The translations under genes were made by a program, and so were the position numbers. The notes beneath the pieces are model-generated. The model was not told where the DNA came from and did no database searches. It saw only the letters and a list, made by a program, of their open reading frames with translations. Shown in pieces: positions 26,993 through 35,503 of a stretch of 64,000 nt of DNA. The DNA is taken from the NCBI GenBank assembly GCA_030041475.1, contig JASHNU010000005.1:31436-95435 (forward strand). Reading direction: 5' to 3'. The number at the start of each line of letters is the position of its first letter. The first letter of the stretch is position 1. This DNA is from Candidatus Sulfotelmatobacter sp. (GTDB taxonomy: Bacteria > Acidobacteriota > Terriglobia > Terriglobales > Acidobacteriaceae).

Positions 26993-27397
26993 ATGAACGA
27001 CTTCGGCATCCTGACCAACCGCAAGCGGGCGTTGATCGCCCTCATTCACTCGCTGGTCTTTCTAGGCATTGCCCTTCACGGTTTCGCCGCCCCCAAGCAC
27101 GGGATCGTTCGCGGCTCTGCGCCCCCGTCAGACTTCGTTGTCGTGATGATCTACATCACGGTGGCCTCGATTTTGGCGTGGCTGGTTACCCTTTCCCGCT
27201 GCGTCTCTGAGCGGCTGTATTTTGCACTCTGCGCATCGAGCGCCACATTCGGCCTGGTGCGCACGGCCTTCGGAGACGCGGCCCTCCCCGCCGCACAATA
27301 TCTGCGGGTGCTGATGTTGACCTCTGCCGTGATTCTCGGCCTCTGGATATTCCGCAGCTTTCCGCGTCTTGTTTCCGAAACTGTCGTCTCTGAGTGA
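26993..27397 (+). CDS. Small polytopic membrane protein of unknown function
   Basis: 134 residues from the ATG at 26993 (MNDFGILTNRKRALIALIHS); AAGGAG and GGGG lie upstream. Four membrane helices are visible: about residues 14-32, 47-68, 73-92 and 102-120. No conserved motif is recognised. Convergent with the GcvH-like gene, with a strong hairpin between them. Confidence 0.6.
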   Translation: MNDFGILTNRKRALIALIHSLVFLGIALHGFAAPKHGIVRGSAPPSDFVVVMIYITVASILAWLVTLSRCVSERLYFALCASSATFGLVRTAFGDAALPAAQYLRVLMLTSAVILGLWIFRSFPRLVSETVVSE

Positions 27398-27411
27398 GTC
27401 CTCCTAAGAAC

Positions 27412-27443
27412 AAGGCCGCCCGCGATGGTTCCCGGGCGGTCTT
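27412..27443. terminator. Bidirectional terminator-like hairpin between convergent genes
   Basis: AAGGCCGCCCG (27412-27422) pairs with CGGGCGGTCTT (27433-27443), 11 base pairs with one G-U, around a 10-base loop. It lies in the 85-base gap between two convergent genes. U-tracts are poor on both strands. Confidence 0.6.
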
Positions 27444-27482
27444 GCAGCTAGATGGGCTATTTTCATCGTGCAGAAACTTGTT

Positions 27483-28157
27483 TCAGGACAGGAAGAACTC
27501 CTTCGTCAGCGTGGTCCAGTCCAATTCGGGCAGGTGCTCGGTGATGTCATCCACAGCCACGCCGCCGTCCTGCGCCAGGGCTGATGCCATCGCAACCGGC
27601 ATTCTCTTGCGCAGCCGCAGCGCCGACTCTTCCGTCCACATCCGCGCCAGTGCGCCACCAAGCAGGTTGCGGAAGTTGATCTTGGCATCGGGAGCCTGTA
27701 CCGTCAGCAGCCAACCTTCACCATAAGGATCCTTCCGCGCCAGTTCCGGATCCTGCACCACGGCTTCGTTGATATCCGTCACCGTGCCTTCGATCGGCGA
27801 CACCATGTCCACCGACTTGCCGTCGCGGAAGATCGTCCATATCTTCTGCCCCTGACGGACCCAACGTCCACGCTGCGGCAGTGTGATGTTTTCGATTTTT
27901 CCAATCAGCTTGGAAGCGAAATCATCCATGCCCACGCGCACCAAGTCGCGGCTCTCGCTTAGCGCCCAGGTGTGCCCGGCGTGATAACGCACATTTTCCG
28001 GAACCTGGAAGCCGGCCACCATGGCCGGAAGCATTCGCGGCGCCGCTTCGCGAGCTATGCCTTGGGCAACCACCTGCGTCTCCAGTTGTTTCCGACTCCG
28101 CACGTAATCAATCGCCAGGAAGATTCCGAATGTAAGCAGTACCAGAATGACTACCAT
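27483..28157 (-). CDS. Membrane-anchored GcvH-like (lipoyl-domain fold) protein
   Basis: 224 residues. An N-terminal membrane helix (residues 1-18, VVILVLLTFGIFLAIDY) and a short linker precede a domain matching glycine-cleavage H protein: YHAGHTWALSE, VRVGMDDFASKLIGKI, ITLPQRGRWVRQGQ, then KSVDMVSPIEGTVTDIN and a conserved ending NPYG-type (ARKDPYGEGWLLTVQAP). Lys114 lies one residue later than the lipoyl-Lys of true GcvH (the aligned residue is Gly113), so lipoylation is doubtful. A ~55-residue C-terminal extension follows. No glycine-cleavage genes are nearby; instead it is divergent from a HybA/HybB-like redox operon. A redox or carrier role with that operon is inferred. Confidence 0.75.
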   Translation of the reverse strand: MVVILVLLTFGIFLAIDYVRSRKQLETQVVAQGIAREAAPRMLPAMVAGFQVPENVRYHAGHTWALSESRDLVRVGMDDFASKLIGKIENITLPQRGRWVRQGQKIWTIFRDGKSVDMVSPIEGTVTDINEAVVQDPELARKDPYGEGWLLTVQAPDAKINFRNLLGGALARMWTEESALRLRKRMPVAMASALAQDGGVAVDDITEHLPELDWTTLTKEFFLS

Positions 28158-28782
28158 AACCCACCTCGCTTGGAGTGCCTCTTGCTTTCCTGGTCACTCG
28201 CCACTTTCTCTAAAGGCAATCGCGCAGCCAAACGAATTGGGCGCATGCACTGCAACAACGTGACGGTTGCATCTGCTGCAACGTGAATGAGATACGAGAG
28301 TGTAAGTTCGTGATGCCGAAAACGGTGCGAAAAAACTCAACGGCACGGGAGATGAAGATCGCAACAGGGCTCGAAGCGCATCAAGTGATGCGATTGCGGA
28401 GAAGTCAGCAAACATGCCTGTTTCCAAGCACTTCTGCCGCCTCCGGGCGGCGATGTATTCCGCAACATGCCCTGATGCAAAAAGCAACGCATACGCTGTC
28501 TGCGCCAATCCTGCAAGACCCTATTGACCAGCATCACCAACAGAAGTGATGTTCATCACCGCCAAACTTGTCCTAATTGTTTGAAACTCATAGCTGTCTG
28601 AAGCTGCTGAATTTTGCGACAGCCTCCGATCTGATGAGGTTGGCAGCTTATTATCGGTATGCCTCCGTTCCGATTACCCCGGTAATCGGATCCTCCCCTC
28701 TCTTCAGTTCAGACGCTGCGCAAGAAAGTGTTTCAGGCATCTCTGTCTGCTCGAACAGATGTGCCCGAGGAAAAAGTCATTC
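28158..28782. other. 625-base divergent control region of the redox cluster
   Basis: No convincing gene lies here. It separates the GcvH-like gene (minus) from the HybA-like gene (plus). It contains a near-palindrome with arms TGCAAC (28251-28256) and GTTGCA (28266-28271), overlapping a direct repeat CAACGTGA (28256-28263 and 28279-28286), and a perfect palindrome at 28669-28690. Because the operon encodes its own sigma-54-type activator, upstream activator sites are expected here; I could not find a good sigma-54 -24/-12 promoter by eye. Confidence 0.5.
28669..28690. promoter_or_regulatory. Perfect 10+10 palindrome upstream of the HybA-like gene
   Basis: Arms TCCGATTACC and GGTAATCGGA separated by CC, about 92 bases before the start codon. 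No U-tract follows, so an operator for a dimeric regulator is more likely than a terminator. The activator encoded at 32394 is the obvious candidate, by inference. Confidence 0.5.
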
Positions 28783-29553
28783 ATGAGCAAAGCACTCTTA
28801 TACGATTCCACAATTTGTATCGGGTGCAAGCAGTGCGAACAGGCTTGCGCCACACAAAATAAGCTTCCGTACAACGACTCCATTGCTGCCGAAGAGCAGC
28901 AATCCGCTCATAAGTTCACTGCTGTTTTAACCCGCAACGACAAGTTTATGCGCCGCCTGTGCATGCATTGCGAGCATCCTACCTGCGCTTCGGTTTGTCC
29001 GGTCGGCGCGTTCCACAAGACGGCGGAGGGGCCCGTCGTTTACGACGTGTGGAAGTGCATCGGCTGCCGCTATTGCATGGCAGCGTGCCCCTTCAACCAG
29101 CCCAAGTACGAGTGGGGATCGCTGAATCCACGAGTACGCAAGTGCATCATGTGCCCGGACCGTATCGCGGCCGGCAAGCAGACGGCGTGCGCCGAGATTT
29201 GTCCTACCGGGGCCACCAAGTTCGGCGAACGCGACGATCTCATCAAGGAAGCCCAGGAGCGCATCCGCCAGAATCCATCGACCTACCTGAACCGCATCTA
29301 CGGACTCCATGAAGTGGGCGGAACCTGCGTCCTGATTCTTTCTGGCACGCAGGTTGAAGATTTCGGCTATCCCGCCTCGCCAAAAATCGGCGACACTCCT
29401 CTCCCCGAATACACCGGCCGTGTGATGGATCGAGTGCCAGACTTTATTCCGGTCTGGTCGCTGGTGCTGGGAGGCATTTACTGGATCTCCCACCGCCGTA
29501 ACGAAGTGGCTGCAGCTGAAGCCGAGGAGAAAAAAAACGGGGGTGCCCGATGA
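28783..29553 (+). CDS. HybA-like 4Fe-4S electron-transfer protein
   Basis: 256 residues from the ATG at 28783 with GAGGAA upstream. Sixteen Cys in four ferredoxin-type clusters: CIGCKQCEQAC, CMHCEHPTCASVC, CIGCRYCMAACPFNQPKY and CIMCPDR...CAEICPTG. The C-terminus carries a membrane helix (IPVWSLVLGGIYWI) after YTGRVMDRVPDFIP, as in HybA. No TAT leader is visible at the N-terminus (MSKALLYDSTICIGC), in contrast to E. coli HybA, so export is uncertain. Its stop overlaps the next start (ATGA). It would relay electrons between an unidentified catalytic partner and the membrane subunit. Confidence 0.85.
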   Translation: MSKALLYDSTICIGCKQCEQACATQNKLPYNDSIAAEEQQSAHKFTAVLTRNDKFMRRLCMHCEHPTCASVCPVGAFHKTAEGPVVYDVWKCIGCRYCMAACPFNQPKYEWGSLNPRVRKCIMCPDRIAAGKQTACAEICPTGATKFGERDDLIKEAQERIRQNPSTYLNRIYGLHEVGGTCVLILSGTQVEDFGYPASPKIGDTPLPEYTGRVMDRVPDFIPVWSLVLGGIYWISHRRNEVAAAEAEEKKNGGAR

Positions 29554-30734
29554 AAGTCAAGCTGACCTTTTGGAGAGCTGTCTTCCTCGTAATCATGGCC
29601 CTGGGCCTCTATTCCGCCTACGTTCGCTACGCTCACGGCCTGGGTGCGGCCACCAATATGACCGACCAGTTCCCCTGGGGATTCTGGATCGGCTTCGACT
29701 GCCTGTGCGGCGTCATGCTGGCGGCCGGCGGCTTCTGCATCGTCGGCGCAGTCTATTTATTCAACGTTCAGAGCCTGCACAGCGTCATGCGTCCGGCAAT
29801 CCTTACCGCCTTCCTCGGCTACCTCCTTTTCATCGTCGGCCTGCTCTTCGATCTCGGCCGTCCCTGGTTCATCTGGCACCAGCTCATCTACATGAACCCG
29901 CACTCGGTCATGTTCGAAGTGGGCATGTGCGTGATGACCTACACCACCGTGCTTTTCTTTGAATTTCTTCCCAATGTGTTCGAGCGCCTCAACTGGAAAA
30001 AGCCGATCAAGTGGATTCACAACATCTATCCCGTATTGATCGTGGCGGGCATCCTGCTCTCCACCCTGCACCAGAGTTCGCTCGGGTCGCTGTACCTGAT
30101 CATGCCCAGTAAGCTGCACCCGTTCTGGTACTCGCCCGCGCTGCCGTTCTTCTTCTTCGGCTCGGCCGTCGCGGTTGGATTGGCCATGACCATCTTCGAA
30201 TCCACGCAAAGCGCGAAGGCCTACGGCCGTCATCTCGAGCTTTCGGTTCTGGTCCGGCTGGGCGGAGCTTTGCTGGTCGCACTCTGGGTAAACGCTCTAC
30301 TTCGCTTCGAAGACTATTTGCGGCGAGGAATGCTTCGCCAGATCGTAAAACCCAGCTACGAAGCCTACTTCTTGTGGCTCGAGCTCGCTCTATCATTCGT
30401 CATCCCGATTACGCTGCTCAGCTTCAAGAGAGTCAGGCTCTCGCCCAAAGGCCTGTATTTGGCCTCGATCATCAGCCTATTTGGCTTCATCACCAATCGG
30501 CTGAACGTGAGCCTCATCGGATTCGAGACCTACGTGGGACACCATTACATGCCGAAATGGACGGAATTCTCGGTGACGCTGATGATCGTCGCCCTGGGAT
30601 TCTTCCTTTTCGCGGTTGCGGTGAAGTATCTACCGATCTTCCCCAGAGAACCAGAAGCTGAAGAGGAGCCGGTGACCGCATCAAGCCCGGTTCTGCAAGC
30701 GGTTTCGCCAGTGCTTGAGAATGCCGGAGACTGA
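29550..30734 (+). CDS. HybB/NrfD-family membrane quinone-interacting subunit
   Basis: 394 residues with about ten membrane helices. Family marks: FPWGFWIGFDCLCGVMLAAGG near the start, DLGRPWFIWH, and STLHQSSLGSLYLIMPSKLHP, characteristic of HybB (hydrogenase-2 b-type subunit family without haem). These proteins bind quinone and couple to a ferredoxin partner such as the HybA-like protein encoded just upstream. No hydrogenase, sulfur or nitrite reductase catalytic gene is present nearby, so the enzyme it serves is unknown. Its end overlaps the histidine kinase gene by 14 bases. Confidence 0.87.
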   Translation: MKVKLTFWRAVFLVIMALGLYSAYVRYAHGLGAATNMTDQFPWGFWIGFDCLCGVMLAAGGFCIVGAVYLFNVQSLHSVMRPAILTAFLGYLLFIVGLLFDLGRPWFIWHQLIYMNPHSVMFEVGMCVMTYTTVLFFEFLPNVFERLNWKKPIKWIHNIYPVLIVAGILLSTLHQSSLGSLYLIMPSKLHPFWYSPALPFFFFGSAVAVGLAMTIFESTQSAKAYGRHLELSVLVRLGGALLVALWVNALLRFEDYLRRGMLRQIVKPSYEAYFLWLELALSFVIPITLLSFKRVRLSPKGLYLASIISLFGFITNRLNVSLIGFETYVGHHYMPKWTEFSVTLMIVALGFFLFAVAVKYLPIFPREPEAEEEPVTASSPVLQAVSPVLENAGD

Positions 30735-32388
30735 ACCAATTCGCCGTCGCTGGCCGCCGAGGCTCGGCCTGAGCGCCAAGCTGAACGTTCTTCTGTTGGG
30801 CGCGATGGTCGTGATTTTTGCCCTGCTCGGGTATCTCAACATCCGCTTGCACCGCCAGCATCTGGAGCAGGCGGCCCTGTTGAGCGCCGAGCGCGTCAGC
30901 GACGTGATCAAGCACAGCACCACCGACTATATGCTGCGCAATGATCGCGAGGGCTTGTACCGCGCCATCCATACTCTTGCGGATGAACCGGGCATGGTCA
31001 AGATCCGCATCTTCGACAAGGAAGGGCGTATCACCTATACGACCGATCCGGCCGAGCGCAATCAGGTGGTCGACAAAGGAGCCGAGGCCTGTTACCGCTG
31101 CCATGCCCAGTCCCAGCCGCTGGCGCGGCTCGACCGGCCCGATCGCTTTCGCATTTATCGCAACGGCGGTGGCACGCGTGTCCTGGCCATCATCACTCCG
31201 ATTGAAAACCGGCCCGCCTGCTCCAATGCCGCCTGCCACGCCCATCCTTCCCAGGAGCAAATACTCGGCGTTATCGACACCCACCTGTCTCTCGCCAAGG
31301 CTGACGTACAACTCGCCGACAGCACCCGGCAGATGGCTGCGTACACCGGATTTGCACTCTTTCTGATCGGCTGGGCGAGCTGGTTTTTCACCTGGAGTGT
31401 CGTAGGCATTCCCATCAATGCGCTCCGGCGGGGCACCGATCGACTGGCCGCCGGCGACTTGGGTTACCAGATCGACGTGCAATCGGAAGATGAAATCGGC
31501 GAACTGGCCAAGTCGTTTAACACCATGAGCCGGCAATTAAGGGCGGAACAAAACCAGAATCTCGCCTGGACCCGCACTCTCGAACAGCGCGTCCAGCAGA
31601 AAACCAGTGAACTCAAGCTCGCTCACGAGCACGCTCTGCACACCGAGAAGATGGCGTCCATCGGCAAAATGGCGGCCGTTCTGGCTCACGAGATCAACAA
31701 TCCCCTTTCCGGCATCCTCACTTACGCAAAGCTGCTGCGCAAGTGGATCGATCGTGACGATGCGGGGCGCGACCGCAGGCAGGAAATCCGCGATTCGCTC
31801 GATCTCATCGCCAGCGAGAGCCGGCGCTGTGGCGACCTGGTGAAGAATCTGCTCACGTTTTCCCGAGCTACCCCGCTCAACTTGCTCCTAACCGACCTGA
31901 ATCATGTCGTCGAGCAATCCGTTCGCCTGGTGCAGCACCAGTTCGACCTGGCAGGCGTTCAACTCCAGCTGCATCTCGACCCCGATCTTCCGCGGGTTGT
32001 GTGCGATGCATCTCAGATCGAGCAAGTGCTCCTCGCGCTCATCATGAACGCCATGGACGCCATGCCCCAGGGTGGCAACCTGTGGCTGACCACAACTTTT
32101 ACCCGCGAGCCCGGGCAAGTCCGCATTGTCGTGCGCGACGACGGTGTCGGCATTCCTCCCGAAATTCTGCCCCGCCTCTTTGAGCCGTTCCTTACCACTA
32201 AAGAGACCGGACGCGGTGTCGGCTTGGGCCTCGCCATCAGCCACAGCATTCTCGAGCGCCACCGCGGAAACATTGAAGTGCAATCGGAGGTCGGCCGCGG
32301 CACGACCTTCACCGTGACTTTGCCCTGGGACTCCGAGGCTGCGAAAGGCGCGCCGCCCGAAGTTGTCATCACGGCCAGCAGGAGGTGA
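30721..32388 (+). CDS. Histidine kinase with c-type haem motifs in its periplasmic sensor domain
   Basis: 555 residues from the ATG at 30721. Membrane helix 1 at ~20-40; periplasmic domain 41-207 containing a canonical CxxCH (CYRCH, 124-128) and a second CX4CH (C167...C172-H173); helix 2 at ~208-228; HAMP at ~229-282 (AGDLGYQIDVQSEDEIGELAKSFN, in two pieces); HisKA with LAHEINNPLSG; HATPase with DDGVGIP and GRGVGLGLAIS. The haem motifs suggest redox or gas sensing, as in haem-c sensor kinases described in Geobacter. It overlaps the HybB-like gene and is followed by the sigma-54 response regulator. Confidence 0.9.
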   Translation: MPETEPIRRRWPPRLGLSAKLNVLLLGAMVVIFALLGYLNIRLHRQHLEQAALLSAERVSDVIKHSTTDYMLRNDREGLYRAIHTLADEPGMVKIRIFDKEGRITYTTDPAERNQVVDKGAEACYRCHAQSQPLARLDRPDRFRIYRNGGGTRVLAIITPIENRPACSNAACHAHPSQEQILGVIDTHLSLAKADVQLADSTRQMAAYTGFALFLIGWASWFFTWSVVGIPINALRRGTDRLAAGDLGYQIDVQSEDEIGELAKSFNTMSRQLRAEQNQNLAWTRTLEQRVQQKTSELKLAHEHALHTEKMASIGKMAAVLAHEINNPLSGILTYAKLLRKWIDRDDAGRDRRQEIRDSLDLIASESRRCGDLVKNLLTFSRATPLNLLLTDLNHVVEQSVRLVQHQFDLAGVQLQLHLDPDLPRVVCDASQIEQVLLALIMNAMDAMPQGGNLWLTTTFTREPGQVRIVVRDDGVGIPPEILPRLFEPFLTTKETGRGVGLGLAISHSILERHRGNIEVQSEVGRGTTFTVTLPWDSEAAKGAPPEVVITASRR

Positions 32389-32393
32389 TACAC

Positions 32394-33749
32394 GTGGAAA
32401 CACAAGGCAAAATCCTCATCGTCGACGACGAACTCACCGTTCGCGACTCGCTCGGGAAATGGTTCCGCGAAGAAGGCTACGAAATCGGCACTGCAGAAAG
32501 CGCCAGCGACGCCCTTACCCGCATGGCCGAAAACAAGTGGGACCTGGCCCTGCTCGATATCAAGATGCGCGGTACTGACGGCATTGAACTGCAGCGCCGC
32601 CTCCACGAAATGGACCCAGACCTCATCGTGATCATGATGACCGGTTATGCATCGGTCGAAACTGCCGTCACTGCGCTCAAGAACGGCGCCTACGATTACG
32701 TCAGCAAGCCGCTCGATCCCGATGAGATAGCGCACCTGGTCAAGAAAGCTCTCGCCCATCGCCGCGCCGAAAAGGAAAACGTTCGCTTGCGCCAAACTGT
32801 TGCTGAGGCCACGCGTCCCGGCGAACTGGTTGGCCAGAGTTCGGCCATGCACAAAGTCTTCGAGGCGATTGAAACCGTCGGCCCTACCGACGCCAATGTC
32901 CTCATCACCGGCGAGAGCGGCACGGGGAAAGAGCTTGTCGTACGAGCGATCCACGCCGCCAGCATGCGCCGCTTCCATCCTCTGGTTGTTATCCATTGCG
33001 GCGCGCTTACTGAAACACTGCTCGAAAGCGAGCTTTTCGGTCACGAAAAAGGAGCTTTCACCGGTGCGCAATACCGCAAAAAAGGCAAATTCGAGATTGC
33101 CGAAGGCGGCACGGTGTTTCTCGACGAGATCGGCGACATCAGCCTGAAAACGCAAACCGATCTGCTCCGCGTTTTGCAGGAGCGGGAAATTACGCGCGTG
33201 GGCGGGAACCAGATCATCAAGGTCGATTTCCGTTGCGTGGCCGCCACCAACAAGAATCTCGAAACCATGGTCGAAGAGGGCACCTTCCGCCCCGATCTCT
33301 TCTACCGCCTCAACGTCTTCCGCATCGAACTGCCTCCGCTGCGCGACCGTCGCGAAGACATTCCCCTGCTCGTCGAACACTTCGTGCGGAAGTTCTCTCT
33401 GGCCATGAACAAGAACATCACCCGTATCGAGCCCGCGGCCATGAGCCAGCTGCAGCAGCAAGCCTGGATGGGCAACGTCCGCGAGCTTGAAAACGCCGTC
33501 GAGCGCGCCATGGTTGTGGCTCAGGAACCCGAATTGCGCGAGCATGACTTCATCCTCAAGTCGCAGGCCCTGCCTTCTGCCGCCGGCAAGTCACTGGACG
33601 AAATCGAGCGTGCTCACATCTTGCGAACGCTCGATGACTGCGGAGGCAATCAAAGCCGTGCCGCCGAAGTGCTCGGCATCGACCGCGTCACCTTGCACCA
33701 CAAGCTCAAACGTTACGGCTGGACCCGCACGCCAGTGGAAGCCCGGTAA
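32394..33749 (+). CDS. Sigma-54-dependent response regulator (NtrC family)
   Basis: 451 residues from the GTG at 32394, chosen for the perfect GGAGG at 32381-32385. Receiver domain with phospho-acceptor D55 (LALLDIKM) and acidic pair DD (11-12). AAA+ domain with Walker A GESGTGKE, sigma-54 contact loop GAFTGA, Walker B GGTVFLDEIGD. C-terminal Fis-type helix-turn-helix (NQSRAAEVLGIDRVTLHHKLKRYG, as two blocks). It pairs with the upstream haem kinase, and by position probably regulates the redox operon or a distant target. Confidence 0.94.
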   Translation: METQGKILIVDDELTVRDSLGKWFREEGYEIGTAESASDALTRMAENKWDLALLDIKMRGTDGIELQRRLHEMDPDLIVIMMTGYASVETAVTALKNGAYDYVSKPLDPDEIAHLVKKALAHRRAEKENVRLRQTVAEATRPGELVGQSSAMHKVFEAIETVGPTDANVLITGESGTGKELVVRAIHAASMRRFHPLVVIHCGALTETLLESELFGHEKGAFTGAQYRKKGKFEIAEGGTVFLDEIGDISLKTQTDLLRVLQEREITRVGGNQIIKVDFRCVAATNKNLETMVEEGTFRPDLFYRLNVFRIELPPLRDRREDIPLLVEHFVRKFSLAMNKNITRIEPAAMSQLQQQAWMGNVRELENAVERAMVVAQEPELREHDFILKSQALPSAAGKSLDEIERAHILRTLDDCGGNQSRAAEVLGIDRVTLHHKLKRYGWTRTPVEAR

Positions 33750-33784
33750 ACTCCTTCCAGCCGGCGTAAGCGAAGCACACGCAG

Positions 33785-34339
33785 ATGAATCTCGTACACC
33801 TGCTACCGGTCGGAAAGATAGAGTCCACACTCCTTGAAAGTCTCTGCCTTGCGATTCCCCGGTGCTTTCCCGTCTCCTGCCAGATTCTTCCCGTCGAGCT
33901 CGATCCGGCTCCGCATTATCACCCGGAGCGCCAGCAATATCACTCGTCGGAAATTCTCGAGCGCATGCAGCCTCTGGTTCGCGAGCAGGACTGGCGTCTT
34001 TTGGCCGTGACCGCCGTCGATCTCTACATCCCCATCCTGAAGTACGTTTTTGGCGAAGCCCAAATGGGCGGACCTTGCGCCATCGTTTCGTTTCACCGCT
34101 TGCGCCAGGAATTCTACGGGCTGGATCCGGACCAATCCCTGCTCAACGACCGCCTGCTTAAGGAATGCATTCACGAACTTGGGCACACGCTCGACCTCGC
34201 TCACTGCCAGGACTATCGTTGCGCGATGGCCTCAGCCCACTCCGTCGAGTGGATTGATCTGCGCGAAAGGGGCCTGTGCGACGCATGTCGGTTTCGGGTG
34301 GAATCGAAAACTCTTCTCTCAGACGGGCAACGAAAGTGA
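33785..34339 (+). CDS. amzA: Archaemetzincin-family zinc metalloprotease
   Basis: 184 residues. The core motif is HELGHTLDLAHC at about residue 129, fitting the HExxHxxGxxHC-type metzincin signature with a Cys tail; Asp occupies the place of the usual Gly. The archaemetzincin-specific Cys pattern follows (HCQDYRCAM, then CDAC), with the conserved Met turn. The N-terminal half holds LLAVTAVDLYIPILKYVFGEAQ, typical of the family. Cytoplasmic; function unknown even in studied members. It may be the last gene of the preceding cluster (36-base gap) but there is no functional link visible. Confidence 0.88.
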   Translation: MNLVHLLPVGKIESTLLESLCLAIPRCFPVSCQILPVELDPAPHYHPERQQYHSSEILERMQPLVREQDWRLLAVTAVDLYIPILKYVFGEAQMGGPCAIVSFHRLRQEFYGLDPDQSLLNDRLLKECIHELGHTLDLAHCQDYRCAMASAHSVEWIDLRERGLCDACRFRVESKTLLSDGQRK

Positions 34340-34360
34340 CGCCGTAGTAAACTTTCGCCC

Positions 34361-35488
34361 ATGATCGTGCGGGCACTCATACTCCTGCTTCTGTTCATTC
34401 CTGCAATCGCCATTTTCGCCCGACCAGCCGCGAAACCCGGCGTCCAAGCTCAAACCTTCGGCACGCATGAAGGGAAGCCCATCACCTTGTACACCCTCAC
34501 CAATTCGCACGGCGTTGAAGTGCGGGTCATGAACTACGGCGGCATCATCGTTTCGATTCGTGTTCCCGACCGCGAGGGCCGGTTTGCCGACGTCATTCTC
34601 GGCCACGACACGCTCGAAGGCTACATCCCAAATCCGCCCTACCTCGGCGCCATCGTCGGACGCTACGCCAACCGCATTGCCAACGGTACCTTCACGCTCG
34701 AAGGTAAAACCTACAGGTTGCCCAAGAATGACGGCCCCAACACGCTCCACGGCGGCACGACTCGGACGTTCGACAGGGTCGTGTGGGATGGAGAAGCGCT
34801 GAAGAATGGGGTCGCCTTCATGTATCTCAGCAAAGAAGGCGAAGAAGGGTTCCCGGGCAACCTCAAAGTCAAAGTCACTTATACGCTCACCGATGCCAAT
34901 GCAATCATCATTGATTACGGAGCGACCACCGACAAAGCAACCCCGATCAACGTGAGCCAGCACAGCTACTTCAACCTCGCCGGCGAAGGCAACGGCGACA
35001 TTCTCAATCACGAGGTCATGATCAACGCCGACCGCTTCACTCCCGTCGACAAGAACCTGATTCCGACCGGCGAGCTCCGTCCGGTGAAAGGTACGCCACT
35101 CGATTTCACAAGGCCGACGACAATCGGCGCCCGCATCAATGACAACTACGAACAGCTCGTCCTCGGTCGCGGCTACGACCACAATTTCGTCGTCAATCGT
35201 AAGCCGAGCCAAAATGACATGGTGCTCGCAGCGCGCGTCCACGAACCCACCAGCGGACGGACCCTCGAAGTCTGGACTACGCAGCCCGGTATTCAGTTCT
35301 ACACAGGGAATTTTCTCGATGGTTCAGTCGTTGGCAAGCAGGGCCATGCCTACAAACGCCGATACGGGTTCTGCCTCGAGACACAGCATTTCCCGGATTC
35401 GCCAAACCACCCGGATTTCCCGACGACAATTTTGAAGACCGGAGAAGTCTTCCACGAAACAACCGTGTTCAGATTCTCGGCAAAATAG
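34361..35488 (+). CDS. galM: Exported aldose 1-epimerase
   Basis: 375 residues. An N-terminal signal segment (MIVRALILLLLFIPAIAIFA) precedes a galactose mutarotase domain: VRVMNYGGIIVSIRVPDREG, ILGHDTLEGY, IVGRYANRIANGTF, NTLHGG, the catalytic-type His in NVSQHSYFNLAGE, and RGYDHNFV, ending in the catalytic-Glu region CLETQHFPDSPNHPDFP. Interconverts alpha and beta anomers of hexoses. Export makes this a periplasmic epimerase, often linked with sugar uptake. Starts 21 bases after the archaemetzincin gene. Confidence 0.92.
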   Translation: MIVRALILLLLFIPAIAIFARPAAKPGVQAQTFGTHEGKPITLYTLTNSHGVEVRVMNYGGIIVSIRVPDREGRFADVILGHDTLEGYIPNPPYLGAIVGRYANRIANGTFTLEGKTYRLPKNDGPNTLHGGTTRTFDRVVWDGEALKNGVAFMYLSKEGEEGFPGNLKVKVTYTLTDANAIIIDYGATTDKATPINVSQHSYFNLAGEGNGDILNHEVMINADRFTPVDKNLIPTGELRPVKGTPLDFTRPTTIGARINDNYEQLVLGRGYDHNFVVNRKPSQNDMVLAARVHEPTSGRTLEVWTTQPGIQFYTGNFLDGSVVGKQGHAYKRRYGFCLETQHFPDSPNHPDFPTTILKTGEVFHETTVFRFSAK

Positions 35489-35503
35489 GCAGGCTGTCGA
35501 CGC

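Noticed and set aside
32013..33545. 510-codon minus-strand frame opposite the kinase and response regulator genes
   Set aside because: Shadow of two clearly coding genes on the plus strand; no motif.
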